The notes under the pieces are model-generated. The model made no database searches. It had not been told where the DNA came from and worked only from the letters and a program-made list of their open reading frames with translations. A stretch of DNA of 64,000 bases from Streptomyces sp. HNM0575 (GTDB lineage Bacteria > Actinomycetota > Actinomycetes > Streptomycetales > Streptomycetaceae), in contig NZ_JAASAG010000004.1 of the NCBI RefSeq assembly GCF_012726265.1, positions 372,001-436,000 on the forward strand, in the 5' to 3' direction. Every line of letters starts with the position of its first letter. Position 1 is the stretch's first letter. Shown one piece after another: positions 1-8,633 of this stretch. The translations under genes were made by a program, and so were the position numbers.

Positions 1-27
1 ACGCCTGGGCTGCGCTGGGGTTGCTGA
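1..27 (+). CDS. dhaK: Probable C-terminal end of dihydroxyacetone kinase subunit DhaK (partial)
   Basis: The first 27 bases read in frame 1 as TPGLRWGC followed by TGA. The downstream genes are dhaL and dhaM, and in actinobacterial dha operons dhaK lies immediately upstream. A Pro-Ala-Leu-Arg-Trp-Gly type ending is what I would expect of DhaK, the subunit that binds dihydroxyacetone covalently through a histidine. Only eight residues are visible, so the identity rests mainly on gene order. A 79-base gap separates the stop from the dhaL start. Confidence 0.45.
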   Translation, partial: TPGLRWGC

Positions 28-91
28 AGATGAGTCATGAGCACCGGGCCGGGCCGCGGCCGCCGTTCCGGAAACGGCCGTCGGCCCTTGT

Positions 92-100
92 GAAGAGGGA
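92..100 (+). promoter_or_regulatory. Ribosome binding site fixing the dhaL TTG start
   Basis: The purine run AAGAGGGAG ends six bases before the TTG at 107. No in-frame ATG or GTG with a comparable Shine-Dalgarno match lies nearby, so the TTG is taken as the start. Confidence 0.6.
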
Positions 101-106
101 GATGTC

Positions 107-739
107 TTGACCGATCTGACCGACGAGCTGGACGCCGACGCCGTCTTCCGCTGGCTCACCACCGCCGCGGCATCCGTGGAGCGCGAGGCGGATCTGCTCA
201 CCGAACTCGACTCGGCCATCGGCGACGCCGATCACGGCAGCAACCTGCAACGCGGCTTCGCCTCCGTCGTGACGGCGCTGGGCAAGGAGTCACCGTCCGC
301 GCCGGGAGCCGTACTGATCCTCGCCGGGCGGCAGTTGGTCTCCACCGTGGGCGGTGCGTCCGGTCCGCTGTACGGGACGCTGCTGCGCCGTACGGGCAAG
401 GCCCTCGGTGATGCGGAACGGGTGACGGGCAGCCAGCTGGCCGAGGCGCTGCGCGTCGGCGTGGACGCCGTGGCCCAGCTGGGCGGCGCGGCGCTGGGCG
501 ACAAGACGATGCTGGACGCGCTGTATCCGGGCGTCGAGGCGCTCGCCGCGGGCGGGCCCCATCCGTACGGCGCTGCACGTACCGCAGCCGACGAGGGCGC
601 GCTGGCCACCGTGCCGATGAGGGCGCGCAAGGGCCGCGCCAGCTATCTCGGCGAGCGAAGCGTGGGGCACAAGGACCCGGGCGCCACGTCGTCGGCACTG
701 CTCTTCACGGCCCTGGCCGGGGCGGTCGCCGATGAGTGA
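107..739 (+). CDS. dhaL: Dihydroxyacetone kinase ADP-binding subunit DhaL
   Basis: This 210-residue protein matches DhaL in length and motifs. DhaL holds a tightly bound ADP that is re-phosphorylated by DhaM, and passes the phosphate to dihydroxyacetone held by DhaK, giving dihydroxyacetone phosphate in the cytoplasm. The metal and nucleotide loop reads IGDADHGSN, with Asp35, Asp40 and Asp42 in the positions of the three Mg-binding aspartates of the family. A second glycine-rich stretch near residues 80-90 (GGASGPLYG) fits the nucleotide lid. The start is TTG with a good ribosome binding site. Its stop overlaps the dhaM start by eight bases, so the two are likely translationally coupled. Confidence 0.9.
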   Translation: MTDLTDELDADAVFRWLTTAAASVEREADLLTELDSAIGDADHGSNLQRGFASVVTALGKESPSAPGAVLILAGRQLVSTVGGASGPLYGTLLRRTGKALGDAERVTGSQLAEALRVGVDAVAQLGGAALGDKTMLDALYPGVEALAAGGPHPYGAARTAADEGALATVPMRARKGRASYLGERSVGHKDPGATSSALLFTALAGAVADE

Positions 740-1166
740 GCAGCAGGACACGGACACGGACGCCCCACCGAGGGTCGGGATCGTGCTGGTCTCGCACAGC
801 AAGGAGGTCGCCGACTCCGTGGCACGCCTCGCCGTGGGGCTCGCCGCCGGAAGGGACAGCGCTCCTGTGGAGGGCGCGGGCGGCGGGCCGGACGGCGGCC
901 TCGGTACGAGCGCGGAGCTGATCAGTGCCGCGGCGCACAACGTCGACACGGGCGCCGGCGTGGCCGTCCTCGTCGACCTCGGCAGCGCCGTGCTGACGGT
1001 GAAGGTGCTGCTGGCCGAAGGGGACGAACTGCCGGAGAACGCACAGCTGGTGGACGCTCCGCTCGTCGAAGGGGCGATCGCCGCGGTCGTCGCGTCGGCG
1101 GGCGGTGCGGACCTCGCGGAGGTCGCGGCGGCGGCCGAGGAGGCGTACCACTTCCGGAAGGTGTGA
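732..1166 (+). CDS. dhaM: PTS-dependent dihydroxyacetone kinase phosphotransferase subunit DhaM
   Basis: The 144 residues form one EIIA-mannose-type domain. The phospho-accepting histidine is His22 in the motif GIVLVSHS, followed by the typical stretch VAVLVDLGSAVLTVK. DhaM takes phosphate from HPr of the phosphotransferase system and re-phosphorylates the ADP bound on DhaL. It is the short form, without the HPr and EI domains fused in the E. coli protein, so it depends on general PTS proteins encoded elsewhere. The ATG overlaps the dhaL stop. The glycine-rich insertion at about residues 44-58 is unusual for the family and is probably a surface loop. Confidence 0.88.
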   Translation: MSEQQDTDTDAPPRVGIVLVSHSKEVADSVARLAVGLAAGRDSAPVEGAGGGPDGGLGTSAELISAAAHNVDTGAGVAVLVDLGSAVLTVKVLLAEGDELPENAQLVDAPLVEGAIAAVVASAGGADLAEVAAAAEEAYHFRKV

Positions 1167-1176
1167 GCGTTCCGCC

Positions 1177-1206
1177 GCAGTGCATTCCGGGGCAGTGCGT
1201 TCCGGG
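1177..1206. repeat. 15-bp tandem direct repeat after dhaM
   Basis: Two adjacent 15-base copies of GCAGTGCATTCCGGG, with one mismatch (A to G at the eighth base), lie just past the dhaM stop. No hairpin is obvious and no function is assigned. Confidence 0.7.
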
Positions 1207-1322
1207 GACGGGCGTCGGCAGGTTGCGGCGTCCCCGGTTTCAGCACTGCGGGGCGAGCGGTGCGGGCAGCTCGGGCTCCGCTCCGGTCGGCCGTGCCATC
1301 GTTCCCGGCCGGGCCCTTCGGC

Positions 1323-2090
1323 TCAGCTCACGACGCGGAGCCTGGGGGCCGCGGGCTTGCCCGCCGGTGCCGCGGAAGCAGACCGCCGGTCGCCGGGGTC
1401 CTGACCGTCCGGGCCGTCCCCGCCTTCCGCCTCCTCCACGCTGCCGGCCGTCGCACGCGCCCAGTCGGCCAGGCCCGCGACGTCGATGCCGTGCGGTGCG
1501 TCGCCGCGGTAGGGCTCGATGCCGCCGGCTCCCCGAAGCAGCAGGCGTGCGCCGCCCTTCGTATTGCCGCGGGCGAGGTGCGTGATCCCCACGGCGAGCT
1601 GTGCGAGGCCCTTCCACAGCCCGGTCTCATGTTCCGGGCCCGACTTCCAGGCGTCCTCCAGGACCTCGTGCGCGTGGAAGGGCATCCCCTCGTCGAGCAG
1701 CCGCTGTGCCTCGTCCAGGGTCTCGCCGGGGGTGCGCACCACGCCCTCGGGCTGCCGGGCGACGCCCTGCTGTCCGTACGGAAGCGGCCTTCCCAGCCCG
1801 TCACGGGGACGCGCATTGCGGGCCTTGCCCTCGGGGTCCCGGTCGCGCCGGCCCGCGCGTCCCGCTCCCCGGGCTTCTCCCGAAGCCTCTCCCGAAACGG
1901 CTTCCGGGCCGGCTCCGGAGACGGTCCCGGGAACGGTCTCCGGCACGTACTTCACCCCGGCACGCGGATCGTGACCGCAGTGCTCGCACTCCGCGCGCGA
2001 ACGGTCCTCCCGGACCCTGCCGCACTCCGGGCACACCTGGTCCAGCCAGCACGCCGGTTCCCCGCCCTGCTGCTCGTGGCTCTCCTGCAC
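1323..2090 (-). CDS. DUF309 protein with an N-terminal zinc ribbon
   Basis: The C-terminal half (about residues 95-230) carries the DUF309 signature MPFHAHEVLEDAWKSGP and a helical continuation that includes GLAQLAVGITHLARGN. This family is thought to be a helical bundle of unknown function. Residues 14-45 contain CPECG and CEHCG, a four-cysteine zinc ribbon. A Val/Pro/Gly-rich linker at about residues 46-80 separates the two parts. As I recall the family, the DUF309 protein of streptomycetes begins near the stretch KARNARPRDGLGRPLPYG, so the ribbon looks like an added module. The GTG start has the ribosome binding site GGGAGAAG upstream. It lies 52 bases downstream of the reductase gene and may be co-transcribed with it. 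Confidence 0.75.
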   Translation of the reverse strand: MQESHEQQGGEPACWLDQVCPECGRVREDRSRAECEHCGHDPRAGVKYVPETVPGTVSGAGPEAVSGEASGEARGAGRAGRRDRDPEGKARNARPRDGLGRPLPYGQQGVARQPEGVVRTPGETLDEAQRLLDEGMPFHAHEVLEDAWKSGPEHETGLWKGLAQLAVGITHLARGNTKGGARLLLRGAGGIEPYRGDAPHGIDVAGLADWARATAGSVEEAEGGDGPDGQDPGDRRSASAAPAGKPAAPRLRVVS

Positions 2091-2142
2091 GTGCTCTTCT
2101 CCCTCGCTGCCCGAACCGCGCCCGCCGCACGCCGGCGGCCTC

Positions 2143-3381
2143 TCAACCGCCCGCGAACACCTCCGTCAGGGGCACTCCGACATCACCGAGTCTCCCCTCG
2201 TCGACCGGGAGACCGGAAGTGATCAGCGTCCGTACCGGACCGGTGACGTCCCATACGTTGACGTTCATCCCCGCCAGCACCCTGCGCTCGGAGAGCCAGA
2301 ACGCGACGAACTCGCGGTCGTCGGTGCTGCCCCTGAAGACGACCCGGTCGTAGCCGCCCCGTTCCACATGGCCGGTGTACTCCATGCCCAGGTCGTACTG
2401 GTCGGTGAAGAAGTACGGGAGCCTGTCGTAGCTCACGTCCCCGCCGAGCATCGATCTCGCCGCCGCGGCGGGCTGGTTGAGGGCGTTCGCCCAGTGCTCT
2501 ACGCGGATGTGCCGCCCGAGCAGCGGGTGGAACGCGTTCGCCACGTCGCCCGCGGCCCAGATGCCGGGGTCCGAGGTGCGCAGCGCCGAGTCGACGCGGA
2601 CGCCATTGCCGACTTCGAGCCCGGCGTCGGACGCGAGCCGGGTATTGGGGGTGATGCCGACCCCGATGACGACGGCGTCGGCGTCGATCCGCTCGCCGCC
2701 GTCCAGCAGCACCCCGTCGACGCGGCCGCGGGCGCCGGTGATCTCGGTGACATGCGTGCCGCAGCGCAGGTCGACGCCGTGAGCGGTGTGGAGACCGGCG
2801 AAGACCTGTGCGGCCTCCCGGCCCAGCACTCCCACCAGCGGCAGTTCCCCGGCCTCCAGCAGGGTCACCTCCACGCCTGCCTCGCGGGCGGCGGCCGTGG
2901 TCTCGAGACCGATCCAGCCGCCGCCGATGACGACGATCCGGGAGGCGGCGGCGAAGGTCTCCTTGAGGGTGTCGCTGTCGGCGAGGCTGCGCAGATAGTG
3001 CACGCCGTCGAGGTTCTCGCCCGCCACCGGGAGCCGCCGCGGGGAGGAGCCGGTGGCCAGCAGGAGCTTCTCGTACGCGAAGGCGCTGCCGTCCGCGAGC
3101 CTCACCGAGCGGCCGCCGGGGTCGATGCCGGTGACGGGGACGCCGAGCCGCAGGTCGACGCCGTGCTCCTCGTACCAGCCGCCGGGATGGACGAAGACGT
3201 CCTCACGCGGCGACGAGCCCTGGAGGTAGTCCTTCGACAGGGGCGGCCTCTCGTAGGGGCGTTCCTGCTCGTCGCCGACGAGGACGACCGGGCCGTCGAA
3301 GCCCTCCTCGCGCAGCGCCTCTGCGGCCTTCGCTCCGGCGAGCCCGGCGCCGGCGATCACGAAGGGGCTGTTCGCGGCCAT
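2143..3381 (-). CDS. FAD/NAD-dependent ferredoxin-reductase-family oxidoreductase
   Basis: The 412-residue flavoprotein has the layout of rhodocoxin- or putidaredoxin-reductase-type enzymes, which move electrons from NAD(P)H to a ferredoxin that feeds a P450 or dioxygenase. The N-terminal FAD-binding motif GAGLAG is at residues 11-16, followed by YERPPLSKDYL (43-53). The NAD-binding motif VIGGGWIGLE is at 151-160, and GIWAAGDVAN near 275 is the second FAD contact. The remaining residues match the C-terminal reductase domain. The ATG at 3381 is preferred because GAGGTG lies six bases upstream; a GTG nine bases further upstream is possible. No ferredoxin or P450 gene is adjacent, so the partner is unknown. 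Confidence 0.85.
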   Translation of the reverse strand: MAANSPFVIAGAGLAGAKAAEALREEGFDGPVVLVGDEQERPYERPPLSKDYLQGSSPREDVFVHPGGWYEEHGVDLRLGVPVTGIDPGGRSVRLADGSAFAYEKLLLATGSSPRRLPVAGENLDGVHYLRSLADSDTLKETFAAASRIVVIGGGWIGLETTAAAREAGVEVTLLEAGELPLVGVLGREAAQVFAGLHTAHGVDLRCGTHVTEITGARGRVDGVLLDGGERIDADAVVIGVGITPNTRLASDAGLEVGNGVRVDSALRTSDPGIWAAGDVANAFHPLLGRHIRVEHWANALNQPAAAARSMLGGDVSYDRLPYFFTDQYDLGMEYTGHVERGGYDRVVFRGSTDDREFVAFWLSERRVLAGMNVNVWDVTGPVRTLITSGLPVDEGRLGDVGVPLTEVFAGG

Positions 3382-3436
3382 CTTCTGCACCTCGACTTCT
3401 GCTCTTCGGCCGGAAGCCGGCGGGACCCGCCGGGCC

Positions 3437-4585
3437 TCACGGGGTGTCCGGGCCGCCGCGTCGGCCGGACGCGCTCCGCGGCGCTCCGGTGCGCAGCTCC
3501 CTCTCCAGTGTCCCGGACAGATCGCGCCACGAGTCGGCGAACTTCCTGATCCCCTCCTCCTCCAGCGTCGTCACCACGTCGTGGTAGGAGACGCCTGCCA
3601 CTTCGAGGTCGTCGAGGATCTGCTCGGACTCCGCGTAGGAGCCGTGCACGGTGTCGCCCCGTATGTCGCCGTGGTCCTCGACGGCGCGCAGGGTGGCCTC
3701 GGGCATGGTGTTGACGACGTCGGGTGCGACCAGGCCGACGACGTAGCGGGTGTCGTCGTACGAGGGGTCCTTCACGCCGGTGGAAGCCCACAGCGGACGC
3801 TGCGGACGCATCCCGGCGGACTCCAGCGCCCGCCAGCGCCCGCCGTCCCGTGCGGTCTCGAAGTGCTGGTAGGCGAGGCGGGCGTTGGCGAGGGCCGCGC
3901 GGCCACGCAGCGCCTGCGCCTGCGAACTGCCCGTCTTGTCCAGGCGGTTGTCGGTCTCGGTGTCCATGCGGCTGACGAAGAAGGACGCCACGGAGGCCAT
4001 GGAGGTCAGGTCGTGCCCGGCGGAGCGCGCCTCCTCCATGCCGGCGAGGAAGGCGTCGACGACCTGGTCGTAGCGGTCGAGAGAGAAGATCAGCGTCACG
4101 TTGACGCTGATGCCCTCGGCGAGCGCGGCGCTGATCGCTCCGAGGCCCTCGCGGGTGGCGGGGATCTTCACAAAGAGGTTCGGCCGGTCGACCAGCCACC
4201 ACAGGGCACGGGCCTCGGCGAGAGTGGCCTCCGCATCGCCGGCGACGCGCGGATCGACCTCGACGGAGACGCGTCCGTCCCGGCCTCCGGTGCTCTCGTG
4301 GACGCCGCGCAGCACGTCGCAGGCCCAGCGCACGTCGTAGGCGGTCAGCAGCCGGGCGGTCTCCGCGACGCCGAGGCCCCGGCGCGCGCATTCCGCGATC
4401 TGGGCGTCGTAGCGCTCTCCGGATCCGATGGCCTTGTCGAAGATCGTCGGGTTGCTGGTGATGCCCACGACGCCCTGCTCGCTGACGAGCCGCGAGAGCC
4501 CGCCGCCGGCGAGCCGCTCACGGCTCAGATCGTCCAGCCAGGGGGCGACGCCTTCGGCCGCGAGGCGTTCCAGGGTGCCGGTCAT
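3437..4585 (-). CDS. tal: Transaldolase
   Basis: The 382-residue protein is an actinobacterial-type transaldolase. It moves a three-carbon dihydroxyacetone unit between sedoheptulose 7-phosphate and glyceraldehyde 3-phosphate in the pentose phosphate pathway. The Schiff-base lysine is Lys140 in [25 protein letters not shown] (41-53) and [15 protein letters not shown] are further family motifs. The ATG at 4585 is chosen because GAGGAG lies seven bases upstream; an in-frame ATG at 4621 would add a poorly conserved 12-residue leader. In streptomycetes tal usually sits beside transketolase, but here the neighbour downstream is a ferredoxin-reductase-type flavoprotein. Confidence 0.92.
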   Translation of the reverse strand: MTGTLERLAAEGVAPWLDDLSRERLAGGGLSRLVSEQGVVGITSNPTIFDKAIGSGERYDAQIAECARRGLGVAETARLLTAYDVRWACDVLRGVHESTGGRDGRVSVEVDPRVAGDAEATLAEARALWWLVDRPNLFVKIPATREGLGAISAALAEGISVNVTLIFSLDRYDQVVDAFLAGMEEARSAGHDLTSMASVASFFVSRMDTETDNRLDKTGSSQAQALRGRAALANARLAYQHFETARDGGRWRALESAGMRPQRPLWASTGVKDPSYDDTRYVVGLVAPDVVNTMPEATLRAVEDHGDIRGDTVHGSYAESEQILDDLEVAGVSYHDVVTTLEEEGIRKFADSWRDLSGTLERELRTGAPRSASGRRGGPDTP

Positions 4586-4717
4586 GTCGTCTCCTCGGGT
4601 CGTCTCCCCCGAGCAGTCCATGACTCCAACGTAACGCCGCGCATCGCCGGGCTGTGACCTGCGCGTACGGGCTGCCCCGTAGCGCCGGGCCGGCGGGTCG
4701 CGGCGGGACCCGGCGGA

Positions 4718-5200
4718 TCAGACCGGGTCGATGCCCTCGAACCAGGTGGGCCCGTCGCCGGCCGCCTGCTTGATGCGGGTGACGACGAACTCCTCCAGCG
4801 CCGGCAGGGCGTCCATCCCGAACCAGCCCACCTCCAGGGACTCGTCGTCGTTCACCCGGGCCTCTCCCCCGACGGCGCGGCAGCGGAAGCAGACGTCCAT
4901 GAACTGGCAGACGTCGCCGTTGGGGAAGGTCACCGGCTCCTCCAACGCCTGTACGCAGACGACCCGTTCGGCGACGCACAGCACGGCCGTCTCCTCCTCC
5001 ACCTCGCGCCGCGCAGCCGCGGCGGGCTGCTCGCCCGGCTCGGGGATGCCGCCGATGATCGACCAGCGCCCGGTGTCGGCACGTCTGCCCAGCAGCACGC
5101 GCCCCTCGTCGTCGAAGACGACCGCGCTCACTCCGGGCAGATAGAGCAGTTGGTGGCCTGCCGTGGCGCGGATCCGTCGGATGAATTCGGGTGTCGCCAT
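4718..5200 (-). CDS. Nudix hydrolase
   Basis: This 160-residue single-domain protein has a Nudix box at about residues 51-73, reading GIPEPGE, then seven residues, then REVEEETAV. The last glycine of the consensus is replaced by alanine, which does not touch the catalytic RE and EE residues. Nudix enzymes hydrolyse nucleoside diphosphate derivatives, and the substrate cannot be told from sequence. The start MATPEFIRR is chosen because it gives a normal N-terminus; the frame stays open for another 800 bases upstream, but that stretch is antisense to the membrane protein gene and has low-complexity composition. Confidence 0.85.
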   Translation of the reverse strand: MATPEFIRRIRATAGHQLLYLPGVSAVVFDDEGRVLLGRRADTGRWSIIGGIPEPGEQPAAAARREVEEETAVLCVAERVVCVQALEEPVTFPNGDVCQFMDVCFRCRAVGGEARVNDDESLEVGWFGMDALPALEEFVVTRIKQAAGDGPTWFEGIDPV

Positions 5201-5363
5201 GATCCCGAGCGTACGTGGTCCGCGGGTCTCCCTCCCGTACTGCCGTTCACCGGAGGCACATGACTTCGGTACGGGATATCCACAATCCGCCGGGTACGCA
5301 CTACGGTTGACGCGCGTAGTCGCAGTCCGCACCTCTTCCGGGGCAGGGGAAGAGGGGTGCGGG

Positions 5364-6497
5364 ATGCGCCGGTTTCGGGGGGTCGCAGGGATGACGTCAC
5401 CGGTGCACGAGCCGTCGGCGGTGGGCGAGCGGGACAACGGCGCAGCCGATGTCACCGGGGTGCTCGTGCTGGGAGCGTGCGCGGCCTGGGCTCTGATCAC
5501 GGCCGCGGGGCGGGACGCCAGGCCGGAGGGGCTGCTGCTTGCGGTGCTCGCGGTCGGCGCCGGATATGTCACGGGCCGGATCGCGGGCTCGCTGGCCCCG
5601 GCCGGGGCCGCGGTGGGTGCGGGAGCGGTGGGCGTCTTCCTCGCGCTGTTCGGCCCGTCCACCTCGCGCATGATCTCCGGCGGCATCGAGTTCGCGGGGC
5701 CCGAGGGGCGTTCCGGGGTGACGGCCGCGCTGCTCACGCTCTCGGTGGGCGCCTTCTGCTGCGCTGCGTGGGCGGCTCCGGCGCGGCCGGTGCGGGTCGT
5801 GCTCCGGGTGACGGCGGCGGGCACGGTGGTGGGCGCGCTGCTGGTGGGCACCCCGGTCGGCTCGGCCGCGGCCCTGGCGGTACTGCTGTGCTCGCTCGCT
5901 GTCGGGCGGGTGCGCAGGCGCCGGCGATGCCTGGCGGCGATGGCGCTCGCCGTGGTGGCCGTCACCGGGGTCACGTTCGCGGTGGCGCAGGGCGGGCTGC
6001 CGCGCGGCGCGACCGTGGCGCTGCACGAGCAGCTCACCGGTCACCGTGTGGAGCTGTGGCAGGACGCCCTCGCGATCACACGGGACCATCCGGTGCTGGG
6101 CGCCGGCCCCGACACCTTCCGGGACCTGAGCGTCACCGCGGGAGGCGAGGGCGCGCCGGGGGCGGTCGGCGTGCGGGAGACGGCTCCCGCGCAGCAGGCG
6201 CCGTACTCCGACGGCAAGCCGCACTCCGCTCCGCTTCAGGTCGCCGCCGAGCAGGGGCTGCCGGGGCTGGTGCTGCTCGCGGCGGCCTTCGGCTGGCTGC
6301 TGCTGGCGCTGCGGATCTCGCCACGTGCGACTCCGCTCGTGCTGACCGCGGCCGCGGCGCTCTCCGCGCTCGGGGCGCTCTCCGCGATAGGGAACGCGCT
6401 GAGCTTCACGCAGGTGACCGCCGGGGCGGGGCTTCTCGCGGGCATCGCCTGCGCGAGGGGTCTGGCCGAACCGGCGGCGCGGCCCGAAGACGGATGA
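5364..6497 (+). CDS. O-antigen-ligase-like polytopic membrane protein
   Basis: The 377-residue protein has about ten hydrophobic segments, starting near residue 31. At residues 226-252 it has the Wzy_C-type signature GHRVELWQDALAITRDHPVLGAGPDTF, with the E-L-W and DHP residues typical of O-antigen ligase and polymerase family proteins. In Gram-positive bacteria such proteins are thought to join or polymerise glycans at the outer face of the membrane; no sugar cluster flanks this one. The ATG at 5364 follows AGAGGGG. An ATG at 5391 is the alternative. The frame is open further upstream over the Nudix start, but no ribosome binding site supports that. Confidence 0.75.
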   Translation: MRRFRGVAGMTSPVHEPSAVGERDNGAADVTGVLVLGACAAWALITAAGRDARPEGLLLAVLAVGAGYVTGRIAGSLAPAGAAVGAGAVGVFLALFGPSTSRMISGGIEFAGPEGRSGVTAALLTLSVGAFCCAAWAAPARPVRVVLRVTAAGTVVGALLVGTPVGSAAALAVLLCSLAVGRVRRRRRCLAAMALAVVAVTGVTFAVAQGGLPRGATVALHEQLTGHRVELWQDALAITRDHPVLGAGPDTFRDLSVTAGGEGAPGAVGVRETAPAQQAPYSDGKPHSAPLQVAAEQGLPGLVLLAAAFGWLLLALRISPRATPLVLTAAAALSALGALSAIGNALSFTQVTAGAGLLAGIACARGLAEPAARPEDG

Positions 6498-6559
6498 GAC
6501 CCGGTGACGGATGAGACCCGGTGATCGGTCCAGCCGGGAGTCCGGGCAGGGAGGACGGT

Positions 6560-7369
6560 TCAGGGGGCGACGGCGGCGCCCGCGAGGAGACGGCCCTCCG
6601 CGTACGTGCTCGCCGCCTCGGGCAGCCGGGCCGTACGGCCGCTGAGCAGCACGGTCAGCCCGCCAGTCGGGGCGGCACCGGGGTCGGGACGGGTGCCGGT
6701 GCGCCGCAGGGCCTGTGCGACGACGGCGTCGGCGGAACGGTAGAGCGCCAGCTCCGGCCCGGCGGCCCGGTCGTCGCCGGGCGCGGAACGCTTCGCGACG
6801 GCGGCGCGGATGCGTTCGCCGACGAGTTCGTAGTGGGTGCAGCCGAGTACGACGGCGCGCACTCCGGGGGGCGTCAGGTCCGCCGCCGCGGTGACTGCCA
6901 CGTCGACGGCGTGCTCCTTGCCGCTCTCCACCGCGTCGGCGAGCCCGTGGCAGGGCACGGCCGTGAACTGGGCGTGCTGCCCGAAGTCCGCGATGAGGCG
7001 CCGCTGGTAGGGGCTGCCCGTGGTGGCGGGCGTGGCCCAGATGGCGACGGGACCGCCGCTCTGCGCGGCCGGCTTGACGGCGGGCACGGTCCCGATCACC
7101 GGCAGTTCCGGCTCCAGTTCGGCCCGCAGCGCCGAAAGGGCGTACACGGACGCGGTGTTGCAGGCGACGATCAGCGCGTCCGGATCGTGCGCGGCCGCGG
7201 CCTTCGCGCAGGCAAGGGCGCGTGCGGTGATGTCGTCGGTGCTGCGCGGTCCCCACGGCATGCCGTCGGGGTCGCTGGAGAGCACGAGATCGGCATCGGG
7301 ACGGGCTCTGCGTACGGCCGCTGCCGCGGCGAGAAGGCCGATACCCGAGTCCATCAATGCGATCTTCAC
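6560..7369 (-). CDS. Aspartate/glutamate racemase family protein (glutamate-racemase-like)
   Basis: The 269 residues follow the glutamate racemase pattern. The N-terminus MKIALMDSGIG carries the conserved Asp7-Ser8. The first catalytic cysteine is Cys70 in VACNTASVYAL and the second is Cys177 in VLGCTHYEL, with His179 beside it. Glutamate racemase makes D-glutamate for peptidoglycan. It is somewhat divergent in its middle part, so it may be a second, non-essential racemase beside a housekeeping MurI elsewhere. The GTG start gives the family N-terminus, although no strong ribosome binding site is visible. It is divergent from the glycosyltransferase gene. Confidence 0.8.
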   Translation of the reverse strand: MKIALMDSGIGLLAAAAAVRRARPDADLVLSSDPDGMPWGPRSTDDITARALACAKAAAAHDPDALIVACNTASVYALSALRAELEPELPVIGTVPAVKPAAQSGGPVAIWATPATTGSPYQRRLIADFGQHAQFTAVPCHGLADAVESGKEHAVDVAVTAAADLTPPGVRAVVLGCTHYELVGERIRAAVAKRSAPGDDRAAGPELALYRSADAVVAQALRRTGTRPDPGAAPTGGLTVLLSGRTARLPEAASTYAEGRLLAGAAVAP

Positions 7370-7499
7370 GGCAGGAACTTTAGCCGATGGGCCGTACGGG
7401 CCAGCCTGGTCACCCGTCCCGCTTCCGGTGCGCGGGACCGTACGGCAGCGGGCTCCGGCGTGCGTCGCGGGCGGCCCGGCGTGCGGCAGACTTCGGCGG

Positions 7500-8633
7500 A
7501 TGAGCGCGCTGACCTGGATCGCTTCGGGATCGCTTGCCGCATGGCTGTGGCTGCTGGTGGGCCAGGCCCGCTTCTGGCGTACGGACATCCGCCTGCCGCC
7601 CGGCCGGGCGCCGGAGACCTGGCCGGCGGTGGCGGTCGTCGTGCCCGCCAGGGACGAGGCGGAGGTGCTTCCGCTCAGCCTGCCGGGGCTCCTCGCCCAG
7701 GAGTATCCGGGACGGGCCGAGGTCTTCCTCGTGGACGACGGTTCCACGGACGGCACCGCCGGGCTCGCGCGGCGCCTCGCCAGTGAACTGCCCACGGGCG
7801 GCCTGCCGTTGACGGTCACCTCGCCCGGCGAGCCCGAGCCGGGCTGGACGGGCAAACTGTGGGCCCTGCGCCATGGGATCGCTCTGGCGCGGGAACGCAC
7901 CGGCGCCGGCTTCCTGCTGCTGACCGACGCGGACATCGCGCACGCGCCGGGCTCGCTCCGCGATCTGGTCGCCGCCGCGTGCGGGGCCCGTCTCGACCTG
8001 CTCTCGCAGATGGCGCGGCTGCGGGCGGACAGCGCCTGGGAGCGGCTCATCGTCCCCGCGTTCGTCTACTTCTTCGCCCAGCTCTACCCCTTCGGCAGGG
8101 TCAACCGGCCCGCGTCCCGAACGGCGGCCGCGGCGGGCGGCTGCGTGCTGCTGCGTACGGAGGCGGCGCTGCGCGCCGGTATCCCGGAGAGCATCAGGGA
8201 CGCGGTCATCGACGACGTGACGCTGGCCCGCGCGGTCAAGCGCGCGGGCGGCCGGATCTGGCTGGGCCTCGCCGACGGTGTGCACAGCGTGCGCCCCTAC
8301 GAACGGCTGCCGCAGCTCTGGCGGATGGTGGCTCGCAGCGCCTACGCGCAGCTGGGGAACAACCCGCTGGTGCTGCTGGGCACGGTCGCCGGTCTGACCC
8401 TGGTGTATCTGGTGCCGCCGCTGACGGCGCTGGCCGGTTCACCGGTGGGAGCCGCGGCGTGGGCGGTGATGGCGCTGACGTATGTGCCGATGCTGCGCTA
8501 CTACCGGCAGCCGCCGTGGCGGGCGCTGGCGCTGCCCGTCACCGCGGCCCTGTATCTGCTGATGACGCTGCACTCGGCGGCGCGTCATCACCGGGGGCGT
8601 GGTGCCGCGTGGAAGGGCCGTACGTACGCGTGA
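7500..8633 (+). CDS. HpnB-like family 2 glycosyltransferase
   Basis: The 377-residue protein has a GT2 domain: AVVVPARDEAEVLP (46-58), the nucleotide-sugar motif FLVDDGSTDGT (76-86) and the metal-binding LLTDADIAHA (140-149). An N-terminal hydrophobic segment (about 5-22) and two to three C-terminal segments (about 285-360) tie it to the membrane. The GNN and YAQLGNNPL region and the overall layout resemble hopene-associated glycosyltransferase HpnB. No squalene-hopene genes are in the window, so a hopanoid role is an inference from family resemblance only. The start is ATG, 130 bases from the divergent racemase start. Confidence 0.75.
   Translation: MSALTWIASGSLAAWLWLLVGQARFWRTDIRLPPGRAPETWPAVAVVVPARDEAEVLPLSLPGLLAQEYPGRAEVFLVDDGSTDGTAGLARRLASELPTGGLPLTVTSPGEPEPGWTGKLWALRHGIALARERTGAGFLLLTDADIAHAPGSLRDLVAAACGARLDLLSQMARLRADSAWERLIVPAFVYFFAQLYPFGRVNRPASRTAAAAGGCVLLRTEAALRAGIPESIRDAVIDDVTLARAVKRAGGRIWLGLADGVHSVRPYERLPQLWRMVARSAYAQLGNNPLVLLGTVAGLTLVYLVPPLTALAGSPVGAAAWAVMALTYVPMLRYYRQPPWRALALPVTAALYLLMTLHSAARHHRGRGAAWKGRTYA

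Noticed and set aside
87..110. A frame ending at the TGA beside the dhaL start (reading ...RKRPSALVKREMS)
   Set aside because: It would be an alternative end for dhaK, but its sequence has no resemblance to the end of that protein. The stop at 25-27 fits better.
4718..6037. A 439-codon extension of the Nudix gene over the neighbouring membrane protein gene
   Set aside because: The extension is Ser/Pro/Ala/Thr-rich low-complexity sequence antisense to a membrane protein with clear Wzy_C motif. The natural Nudix start is MATPEFIRR.
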